Both the position numbers and the translations under genes were made by a program. The notes beneath the pieces were generated by a model that was not told the DNA's origin, searched no databases, and saw nothing but the letters and a program-made list of their open reading frames with translations. Shown here in pieces: positions 41,442 through 51,729 of a DNA stretch of 64,000 nucleotides. Positions within the stretch are counted from its first letter, which is position 1, and every line of letters begins with the position of its first letter. The stretch comes from Gyromitra esculenta (lineage: Eukaryota > Ascomycota > Pezizomycetes > Pezizales > Discinaceae): NCBI GenBank assembly GCA_038503075.1, contig JBCAML010000018.1, positions 1,178,001 through 1,242,000 of the forward strand, given 5' to 3'.

Positions 41442-44400
41442 TTATAACTGACGATTGTGCTGCTTTTTGGAGGAGGTTTGAGATACGGTTGGTAATCATG
41501 CTAGTGCTTATTTTTATTTTGTCACGATATGGGAGAGTTGGTTTTATATTGATATTTGTATGACTGATGGATAGAGAAGCTTGACATTTAAATTATCTTG
41601 TGTCTTCTCTTAGTACTATGTGTATGGTATATATGTGTTATGGTTTGGTATCGGGGATAAACGGGGGTAAAAGCGATATTATTTTCCTAGCTCCCATCAT
41701 CTACCGCGTAGTTTCGATCGACTTTGCTTCGAGAGAGATCCTTAGCCACTCTGTTAACTTCCTTTCATACTAACAGCAGGCCATGGGTAGGTCGAGATGA
41801 GGAGAAACATATTCTCATAACAAGGGGAATGAAGAAAATGATGGAGAATTAGTGAGATCGATGCCCTGAAGGTCCGAGGGTACCCTAAAGCAATAGGGCT
41901 GATTAGGGATGAGAGGGGAAACCATATACACCGAACAGCTTTCGCCAAAGAAAAACAGAAAGGGGGTATATTGTCAGCCGTTTTTCTTTACTAATGCTCA
42001 GACAAGCCCACCAGAGCAGTAAGGAAGACGTGCCCAGCCTAAAGATTTTCTAAATTCCAGTACCTCGAAATTTAAATACCCTAGATCTTGGTTAGGAAAA
42101 TTTGTGTCTGCTGCTGTTGTTGTTTATTCATTAGGTACATTTAACCCGAAGGTTATGGTACTCTCGTGTCTGCTGCTACCGGGAGTAGATAGCGATTTCC
42201 GAGGGGGATTCTATGGTGGTGTACATTAATTGCTACAGTATTATCCTACTAAAGGAGTGACAACCTGAAATTTCTGATAAGCTGAATAGGTAAGTAAATA
42301 AATTAAAGTCTTGGTGGTTATAATATATCACTAATTGTTAGGGTTAGGGTTATAATCTCACAGGAAGTCACTCGGAGCCGTTGGGATTGGCAATTTTAGG
42401 CCTTATGTTCCATCCGCTGGGATAGATCACTCATCTCTCCCTCCAAAGCACTGGCTACATGTATGTCCTCCTATGTTTAGCGCTCGGTTAAGCGCCAGCT
42501 GCTATACAGCATCTAAACATAGATAATGCGCCTACCTACAGATCTCCTTTTAAGATCATCACTAGTAATTTTACTGGCCAAGTTTATTTGCAACGGCACT
42601 GGATCAGGATGAAATTACCGGCAGGAAAAAAGCAAATCGTCATCGAGCATTCCGGGTAGCCGCAGAATCAGGTTTTTCGGGGAACGACCTTGGTAGAGGA
42701 TAGTTTAATCCACGTGGACATGCTGTACTCTACCTACCGAGCGATGAGGTATCGATGATGTCAACGCTCACAAAATATTTATCCAATGGTATATAGAGTC
42801 CTCTTTGTCGCCTGAGTCTCAGTAGACCCATCCAGCAAAAAAGAAATGTTAGCGTTCGCAGGTTCTGGGCGTACAGAAAGTCTTGATAAAAATTTAATAT
42901 AACTAAAAAATTATTCGTGGCCCGAGCATCGAATCGAGCATCGAAATTTTATTTTATTTTTCTCTCTATCCCTTTAAAGACAATTCGAAGTCTTCAGCTC
43001 CACGGTTTGGATAAACCTTAGCTTTTTTCTCGCTGCTTGCAGAAAAGGTTATTGGGAAACCATCAATTTTACCTCTAAATCACAGCACCAACTAACTGAA
43101 ATAGAGAAATAAATTGTTTCTACCAATTTAGCTAGAGATCTGCCAATCGCGGATGACATTATACGTGGGTCGTTCTCGTTACAGTATATTTACGCGTCCC
43201 TCCGGTGAATATTTGGACTTTGGAATTGTCTCGGAACAGAATTTCACTGGCCGTGAGTGTATGTAGCTTATTGGAACAAAAAATTTGCGAGTTTACGGGT
43301 CGACATATCACAAGGAGCGTAAAAAAAAACATACACACATAAACTGCAAGATTAGTTTAATATCTTGGAATAAACGATAAAAGACCTTAATATCTACTAA
43401 AATATAAGTAAATTATCTATTATCCGTGTTGATGCAAAAATCAAAAATAGCAATCTCCAGTCACCTAATTCTCGAACTCCTCTTCTCCGTAAATGAATTT
43501 ATAATGTGGTAATATATCCTCTTCTAAATTATTTTTCGGCTCTGACGTTATTCAAGCCCAACGGTGCGCATATTTATATCTGAAACAGTGAAATCTATCA
43601 TTTCTCCCAAATACGCAACTCAATTTCACGTGTGTTGCGGTTCGTTGAACGAACCCCACTAACACCCAACCTGCAGGGAACGTGCATTCCAAGTTTCGAT
43701 CTGCACAAGCTTCACTAACCAGAAGCTAGAGTACGTATACGCAAAGCTAATGACGTAGTACACGCTTGCTGCAGAATATAGTGAGGGTGGGGAAGAGGCC
43801 ACTTATGGCTCTTTACAATACCATTTACTAAATTCGATTACAAGTAGCAATTCTATAGTTTTTAACAAAGTATAAATTCAACAGATTTTATTTGCTCCAA
43901 ATTCTGGTTTGCCGATGTTCATTTTCCTGCAAGGATAGAAATTATTTTTATTTTTATTTCGTGATGTGGGGATCGAGATCACTCTTACCGAGAGGCGGCT
44001 AAGAAAAAATAACCAGTCAACGACAACCCTTCTAGTTTTCTTCTTCAACATCTCCACTTCTCGGCAATGAGGATACCTGAGTAGCCTGTGAGTGAACGAT
44101 ACGTTGAAGAGAAGATAGTTCCTAAGCAAAGAGAATATCCCCGACCACGACACCAGACGTAGTTACTATTAACATGACCAACGCATAGAAAAGAAGGCCG
44201 GGATGAATGCTCACATAAGTTCGGGGGAGCAATATGAGTGATTCAAAGAGCGATTCATACTAATTTCTCGATTTATATCAAGATTGGGTACGTACAGGAA
44301 CTTAGACTAAAGCTTAAAACCTAACAATACTCCGAGGAGCTATGCCTGGCAGTTTTTAGCTTCTCTGTAATAAAGAGGCTAAATTTTGGGACAGTCGTTG

Positions 44401-46008
44401 GGTGACATGTGTATTTTTTTTTTTCCTTTTTGGGTTTATTGACTATTGAACTGGGTCCAACCTGAGCATGTTATTAACTGTCTCGGAGTAAAATATTGGA
44501 ATGCATGTGTCAAACGTTATAAAGTTAGCTTACCACGGCTTAGGATTTAAGATGTCTCGGCTGGGCTTAGAATTTGGCAGCTCTTGGAAGTCCCGCATTC
44601 ATTGACAAAATCGAGTGATTATCCGTGACTATAATAAATGGAGATAACGCCTAGCTCGGCTAGGAGGGCTACGGCATAAACTGCGCAGAATTCTTTTACG
44701 TACAATATTGATAACACATTGGGACAGAATTATTGAGCTAGCTGACTTGAAATCAGCGAAGAATGCCGACGGAAGTTTTGAGTCTAGGCTTCGTTTAAAC
44801 CCTGCGTTTTTAAATTCCCGAATATACATGCAGCAGCCTTAGAACTAGGATTTGAAAAGTCTGCTTGCCTCCGAGATGTAACTTTAGTGTCGTTGCAGTA
44901 TCATTCAGTGGCTAGGAAACAGTTTAGTCCGAGGTGAGGTAAGCTTTACAGTAAGTCTGTTGGCCATATATCGTGTGGATTCACGCCCTATGTTCCAGAT
45001 GATCTTGATACACGTATGCAAAAGTGGATACGTTCAAAGGTCAAACATGAGACCAAGCTCTTACCCTCTTGTCTTTTTACCCCATTTTCTTTTTTTTTTT
45101 TAAATGCAGGTCCAGTGATTGGTGGGATTCGAATTTGTGATATGTTGAGTGAGCTAATACGAAAAGGTACCATCCAATGTGTGAGAGTGGTCCGTGTTAC
45201 ACCCAGTGTCCTTTAAGCTGGGTCATATTCCAGTAATATTCCCCACCTAACTGCACGATCAAGCATCGCGGATGCTAGTAGGGCTTCCGCAAGTACGAAC
45301 ATTTCGATCTGGAGCATGGCAGTCTGGCCGCCTGAGGCGAACCACGTCAAAGGAAGCTATAAAAACGTGGAAATTCGTCGAGTACCATGCCAATCTACAC
45401 TTTTAACACACTCTATCTCAACGGAGGAATAAAAATGTGAGATGGTCGCGGTAACCGGCGAGATCTGAATCATCTGTTTGCAGATATTGAGGAGAGGAAC
45501 CATCAACAAGGTGAAATGAAGGATCGATGCAAATCTGAACCACGGTATCGCCAGACCCAGGTACTATGGAGAGAAAATTTTCACGGCCAGTACACCTGCA
45601 AGATAAATCCGAAAATATTGTGATACAATTCTGTAACAAGCGGTTTTATGTCACTATATCATGTCTTTGAACATTTCTACTGAAAAATATATCAGCATGC
45701 TTGGTTCATCACAATTTTCTCGCGGATTATAGAGGCTAATAATTGGTGACCAAGTTCTAGCGAGACGTGTGCAGGTTCATTTAGGCACAGTAAGACATAT
45801 GAACTCACTCGGTATAACTTCTTGATGCATGTTAAGCAACAAGGGGTTTAACCACAAGCGACCATGCCAAACAGTACAGGAGATTACTAAACTCTACTAT
45901 ACAAACTCTACAGATCTCTCTCTGTATCGTTGAAAATTCGGCTATTTGCCAATATCCTTTAGACGCGTTGGTCTAGGCCCAAATTAGAGGGTGGATACTG
46001 GGTCTGCT
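41442..46008. other. Gene-poor AT-rich region, 4.5 kb
   Basis: No gene supported. Contains a short interstitial telomere-like run TTAGGGTTAGGG (42338-42349), a TACATGTA palindrome (42456-42463), a 17-bp palindrome GGTTCGTTGAACGAACC near 43638, and an exon-like frame on the minus strand (45418-45605) preceded by a good splice acceptor (ATCTTGCAG). The latter is discussed as a finding but not called as a gene. Confidence 0.4.
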
Positions 46009-46680
46009 TTAATAGTTTCCTCCGTCGGCCCATAGTTTTTTGTTGTAGTTTTCAGTCAGCCGTTCATCGTTACCGAATCTGTTGCTATTAGTATACGTGT
46101 CTACTCTTGGGCCAACAAATTTAGCATAAACATACTTCTCTTGCCACTCAACGAAACCTCCATCAAGCACATAAACTTCTTGTTTCTTGACTCTTCCACT
46201 TTCATCTCTTTCTTTTGGTTTTCCATCATCATCAATGTTGTCAGTGGTAACCCTAACTGTTGAGCCCACCCCAAACAATCTCTCGCGCTCGCGAAGGTAT
46301 TTCAACGCAGCGCTAGGACCACGCTGCTGGGAGAGAGCACAGTGAAACACGACTTTCTCAGCTCCTTGAAGCTGACGTGCAAGATCTGGTGCACTGTAGT
46401 CAAGTGTTTCGGATGGTACATGACGTGAAAATTTGATATGGCCACCAATGTGGTCTATAGAGAACATCAAGCTACCGTTTAGTCCTCAGGGATTGAGATG
46501 AGAGAGAAGGATGAGAGATTGCAACATAGAATAAGAATTGCAAGTGCAGATTACACAAAGCTTACCTGAATCTCGCACATCGACAACTACAACCTTCTGC
46601 TTAGTCGGCTCTGTCAAGAGAAGAGAGCTGAGCCTTTCACGGGAGATTCTGCTCAATGATGGGAAAGTTATGCTCGACAT
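46009..46680 (-). CDS. CDC25-like rhodanese-fold phosphatase
   Basis: Two exons, 46566-46680 and 46009-46454, with a 111-nt intron (donor GTAAGC, acceptor TCTATAG), give 186 residues. The splice joins VVVVDVRDS to DHIGGHIKFSRHVPSE, rebuilding the standard CDC25/rhodanese CH2A-like motif. The active-site loop HCALSQQRGP has C77 and R83 in the CX5R phosphatase pattern, followed by AALKYLRER, and VYVLDGGFVEWQEKY closes the rhodanese fold. This matches the small fungal CDC25-like phosphatases (S. pombe Ibp1, yeast Ych1 type) and arsenate-reductase-like proteins. The loop length (five residues between C and R) fits a phosphatase rather than a sulfurtransferase. An insertion with acidic and basic residues (about 107-128, TTDNIDDDGKPKERDESG) is unusual in length. 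No targeting signal is seen. Confidence 0.88.
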
Positions 46681-48870
46681 TTTTAGGAAGTACAGTTTTC
46701 GATTCCTGGGTTGTAAGTGAGTTGGTTTGGGATGGCCGGTGGAATGGCTGGTAGAGTAGTGGGGCTGAAGTGGGGTTGGGGCAGGCCTTGGACCATGATA
46801 ACGCCCAGATCACTACCCAGACTCGAAATAACGTAATATACAGTTGGCCGAAGCCTCTCCTCCAATTTGCTAATAACAAATCTGCACGGCACCCATATAA
46901 CGACCTTAGTTGAACATAATTCGTTTTGTCACGAAATTTTTTTTTTCGTCGTTCAGATCGGACACTTGAAGAGTAACCCTAACCCACTCTCTTAGCACTA
47001 TCCAACTTCAAGCAATTCTGTGGTCTGCGGCCCTTTCAACATTAAAATCGCAAGGGCCCGCTTATTGGTTATGAAGCTCAAATAAGCCACGGGAAATCAG
47101 AATTGAGCTAGAGGGCTTTATCTAGGATGTTACTTAAGTAGCTTATGTGAGACTCGCCGAAAACTTACCATATGAGCTAACTCTAGCGCGAGCTATAGGT
47201 CCTCGATCTACATGATATAATTAGGAACAGTTTCTTTTCTGGATCACTAAGCTCATTGGCTATATAACGCCTAGTAACACCCAAGTCGGTAAAGATCTAC
47301 AGAACTAGAGGGATCTTAAACGCAAGGAATTATACAGACGCCCAATCTAAATTCTAGGCCGATATATTTGGTATCTGAATGATTAGGATATTAATACCGA
47401 TGATATCCGAATTTCTAAGCTCATAACTCCTCTTCTTTTATCTCACCTATTAGGTGTGACAATCCATTTCTTGCCAGAGAAACCCATTTCTTTCCGGGTT
47501 AGTAGAGTTTTTAATTTAGACCATATATTTAAGGGGGTCAAAGAACAAACAAAACTAGCAGTATTAATTATACTCAAGTAGTATTTTTAAAAGGTAACGT
47601 GCGGGGTAAGGCTATGCGTATATCATGTAGGCTCCCGTTTGATGGCATCTGTGCACGCAAATCATTAGGACGAGGACCAATAGATGACATATCATGGATG
47701 AGAAATTATGTGCTTCTGATGGTAGTTTCGATCAATTGATACGGACTCTTCAGTTAATTGGTAAATAACAAATCAGCGATAGCAAAAAATCAAAAATTTA
47801 GTACTTGTGCAATGCAGAAATTATAGTGCACAACGGGCTGCACGGCCTGAGACAGACATCAAAGCGTGCTCAGTAATCTGGTGACCAAGAAGCCAGAAGT
47901 CACTCAAACGGAAATATACTTGGTCATGAGGGAGCTTTATTCTAGGTGAATGCATTTTAATTGACATTATAGGCTCAAGGTTGATGATGGCCAAATCTTC
48001 CAAGGATTTGAAAACAGCAAACCATAGGATGTCCCATCCAGCTGACCAGAATATGTTTACTCTACCTGCTGTGCGCTAGGATGAGGAAGATCGTATGAGC
48101 AAGCTGACCGATGATCCACCAACCAAGTCCATAGCTAAAGACATCATCTTTCCATATCTTTCAACCGAGGCCATTGTTAGATATCTTACCCACCCACACA
48201 AAAGGCACCAGTAACTGAAAAGCATTAAGAGGAAAAACACTCACGAGAAACACGTGATCACCCACGTGTACCCCGCGTTTCAATGTCCATTTCCTCACAG
48301 TAGAATATCGAATTTCAAGAATTCTGAGTGGCTGGCCGGCTGGGGATACGTATGATCGACATCAATATTGGCGAACCAGCAAGCTTAGAGGCAGATAATG
48401 CAATGTCTCTTCTAAAACGATTCGTATCCGGCATCCCACGGAGTTTCGTATTTCCGAGCCACTAGGCCTGTGTGCTTCACGTCCCTGCAGCGGGGAGGCC
48501 ATGTTGAAATTGCTTTTTGTGTCCCGCCATATGGTTGGACGCGTTTGGGCGGCCTGTTGCATTGTGGTGATGGCTATTCTGCAATTCTAACGGAGGGAAA
48601 ACTAAGCTTAGTTGTCAAGACTTTTGGGTAACTGAGTCATAGAGAAGAATTCAAAGGCGCGTAATGTGCTCCAATAGAACAAAGGGGGTTTCGCAGTATC
48701 TCCTTTTTCGTTCTGCTTTTGGAGTCAATGAAAAATTGCCAATATTTATTCGGCGAGCAGTTTGGCCTACCCGACGCGGTCTAGCATTAACAGATGCTGG
48801 TAGGATTTTGAACTTTTTGAACTTGGACATCAATGCTGAATCGGACCTTCTAGCTGTACGCAGTTTCTGC
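46681..48870. other. Intergenic, AT-rich
   Basis: About 2.2 kb with no supported gene. A telomere-like TAACCCTAACCC lies at 46974-46985, about 300 bp upstream of the rhodanese gene start. Open frames near 48650-48915 on both strands have no recognisable domain. Confidence 0.4.
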
Positions 48871-49043
48871 GAACTGTACAGTTGCCCCTGGGTCAACGAC
48901 GGGCTAGGCCAGTAACGAACAGGGGTTTTGGGAGTGAGAAAGTAACAAGTATTAATTTCCTAGGTCGGTTGTTTTCCACTGTTCAGGCCCTTGTTCATCG
49001 TTGACCCAGTTTCGTCGTTGACCCAGAAGCGACTGTACTGTTC
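48871..49043. mobile_element. MITE with about 31-bp inverted ends
   Basis: Left end 48871-48901 (GAACTGTACAGTTGCCCCTG...) and right end 49013-49043 are reverse complements with 4 mismatches in 31, three of them C/T transitions. If TA is the target site, the element proper is 48879-49035, starting CAGT and ending ACTG, as in Tc1/pogo-type MITEs. Just inside the right end the block CGTTGACCCAG is repeated twice in tandem. No coding capacity. Confidence 0.75.
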
Positions 49044-50655
49044 ATCGTGGCCGCCGACGATCAACCGCGTACAGCAGGATTGCGGTGTTAAACGCGATAG
49101 CGGCGACAGCTTCTTGATTTGAATGCCATTCAGTATTGAGATGCCGTCATAACTGCCGTCATCAGACGTGCCATCTACATGTAGTCCGCCGATATGATAT
49201 TATGGTACAGTACAGAAATCCCTTATCCGGATTGTCACCCTATGGAGAATTTCTCCATCAGCCTCTGTTTTCAGGGGAACTTGTAATTGTCTTTTCGTCA
49301 ATGCGTGTATGTGTGTATGTATGTATGTCTAAAGTACCCCCACAAAAGGCGCTCGTTATCAAAAATACCATCTATCTCTCTCATTATCACACCTATCGGA
49401 TATGTCCGGATTTCTTTATGATTACCAAAAACCCTAAGAGTGTTGGCTATTTTATTTATTTTTTTGATTAGGCGGATATAGCGATGTGAGGAAATTGTGG
49501 ACAAAAACAAAATAAAGGCCAACGATATCAAATATCGTTTCTTATGTTGAAAGTCGTGATGCAGACTTCTTGCATGACTCCTTGCTCCTAATCTCGTGAA
49601 ATCTTGACATTGTACGAAATACCCTGCAAGCCCAGCTCTGTTGTGAAGGGCGAGGCAGCATGTACAACGTGGAATGCAGGTAAGGTCTTATTGCGCTTAG
49701 AATGGAAGCGAATGGTATAACGAGGAATCGTAGTTAGTATTAAGACATAATTATACAAGAACCTGCTTTGTCAGATAATAATAATAGGGTTCGATGGAAA
49801 GGACTGAGAGCAAAAACAAAGTTTGGGAGGGGGACCTCAAGCCTGGATCGTTGGGTTTGTTGCTTTTGCAACCCCAGGTGTCACCAGCATTAGCAATTGA
49901 TCAGGGGAGTCGAGTGATGGGGATAACAAAGGCAATCGATATTCCTATTGTACTCATGAGGTTTTTCCTCAGGGGAGAACTCGACGGATTGAGAATCGCG
50001 CCAAGAAACACGGTAAGGTGGGAATTTTTGGGATTCCTACCGTCTTCGGGCATAGACCGTGAAATAATAAAGTGTTCAGTATAAGACGCATCAACCTATG
50101 TACGTACATACTTCGGATGTGTATCAGCATTCTGGAGGAAGCCGATTCCGTGCATACGGTGTGCTTGTGTGCCGCCAATGGTGAGTACGGAGCAAGCAAG
50201 TTGCGGGAAGGACATCGTTGGATGTTGCCGCGATGCGACGGGTGTACGTATGGTTAGGGGTATGAAGCGCACATAAACGATACGTATATACATACATACA
50301 TGTATATACATGTATGTAGAGAGTGGCTGCTGCAGAGCCGGTTAGGCATGGATAGGGGGGTTTGTCCATCGAGTGAGGGCTTCCAGTGGGGTGTTTGTCC
50401 ATCGAGTAGGACTCTGGTGGGGCAGTTGCTTAGGGACGAGTCTAACATCACATCCATGCCTTGCGTTTTCGCGATTTGCTAATGTCCGAAAGAATGAAAG
50501 GGATTTCTATGGACAGACCTCTGAGCCCAGAGCCCGCTCATGGATGGATGGCATCCTCCGCGTCTTTATTCTTCTTTGATCAATCAACTATCATCCCCTC
50601 TCACCAGTCGCATTGGTGTCCTGTTAGACTCCCTCCCCACCTTTTTAGGTTTGAC
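49044..50655. other. Intergenic with microsatellites and a direct repeat
   Basis: Contains a GTAT/GTGT microsatellite (49306-49328), an alternating ATAC/TATG tract with two TACATGTA palindromes (50281-50316), another TACATGTA at 49176-49183, and a 33-bp-spaced direct repeat with core GTTTGTCCATCGAGT (50360-50374 and 50393-50407). No gene supported. Confidence 0.45.
50281..50316. repeat. ATAC/ATGT microsatellite
   Basis: Tract of TACGTATATACATACATACATG type continuing into TATATACATGTATG. It contains TACATGTA at 50297-50304 and 50307-50314. Confidence 0.8.
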
Positions 50656-50665
50656 TTTATATAAA
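50656..50665 (+). promoter_or_regulatory. Putative TATA box of the FKBP12 gene
   Basis: TTTATATAAA, about 200 bp before the FKBP12 start codon. It is followed by pyrimidine-rich sequence and then CAACAACAGCAGCAATA directly before the ATG, a favourable fungal start context. Confidence 0.45.
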
Positions 50666-50861
50666 CCACCCACCCACCCGTTATTTTGCAGCACACATCA
50701 CTGTTCAAAATAAAATAAAATCATCTACTATCTTCATCTTCATTGTTCACGCCAAATATCCTACTTCCGCAAAACTGTATCGCTCAATTGCATCCAAGTT
50801 CAACTTCCTTCTCCCTAGCTTCCGCCAAAGAGTCAACTCTTTTTCAACAACAGCAGCAATA

Positions 50862-51729
50862 ATGGGCGTCAAGAGGACAGTTCTCCAGCCAGGCGATGAA
50901 CAAAACTTCCCCAGGAGTGGTGACGAAGTAACGATACACTATGATGGCACTCTTCAACAACCCCCAGGCCAAAGGTATGCCCCCCCACAAGCCTGTTAGT
51001 TTTGTCCATGTGATGTTCGTTGACAGCTGCTGTATTTCAAGGTTCGACTCATCTATCGAGCGTCAGAAACCTTTCATCACTAAGATCGGGGTTGGGAAGG
51101 TAATCAAAGGTGAGCCTTTTCTCCGTCATCTGCACACCAAGCAGAGTTTCCGTCCTCGTCAAGCTACGCTTTCTCTGCGTTGCTAGCTACCTTCTCTCTT
51201 TAAACTCAAAGAAGCTAGAGCTTAATTGAGTTGGTTTTGACGTTCCGACAGGTTGGGATGAAGGCGTCCTCCAGATGTCATTGGGGGAGAAGGCCACTCT
51301 TGAGATAACTAGGTAAAGCATTCCCTGTTCACAATCTTTCGTCCGAGCTTTTTTCCCGTTGAACGCCTCGCTCTTTTTTTTCTTCTCTTTTTTTTGATAG
51401 GAAACGTTTCGACTAACCACAATTATAACTGCTTGCATGGGGATTAGCGACTTTGCCTATGGCGAACGGTATGTACCATAAATTGCGTTTTTCGCGACCC
51501 ATCAATCCCAGCGGTTCACTTACAGGGGGTATCCTTACGTCACAGTGGTTTTCCTAACTTGATCCCACCACATGCGACTTTGATTTTGTAAGTTTTTGTC
51601 CCCCATGCGTACCAACGTAGTCGATGTGACATACATTTCTACACTTTGCATACTGACCACTGTTAATATGGATACAGTGAAGTCGAGCTTTTAGCGATTA
51701 ACGACAAGAAATCCCCGAATTTCCGTTAA
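50862..51729 (+). CDS. FPR1: FKBP12 peptidyl-prolyl isomerase
   Basis: Six exons fit in phase: 50862-50974, 51042-51109, 51252-51312, 51448-51468, 51546-51587 and 51678-51729, giving 118 residues. It is a cytosolic cis-trans prolyl isomerase and, in fungi, the receptor for rapamycin and FK506. Conserved order: [98 protein letters not shown]. The binding-pocket residues Tyr (IHYDG), Asp (RFDSS), Trp (GWDEG) and the FPNLIPP loop are all present. The extra residues versus about 107-112 are at the C-terminus (AINDKKSPNFR). For intron 4 the acceptor at 51543-51545 (CACAG) is needed; an upstream CAG at 51523-51525 would add 20 nt and break the frame. The exon density (six exons in 870 bp, one of 21 nt) is high for the window. 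Confidence 0.92.

Noticed and set aside
45115..45135. GGGATTCGAATTTG resembling a tRNA T-loop
   Set aside because: No matching cloverleaf arms upstream, which is a poly-T stretch.
45880..45940. ACAGAGAGAGATC on the minus strand resembling the U6 snRNA ACAGAGA box
   Set aside because: The bases that follow do not continue as in U6, and no U6 stem or poly-T end was found.
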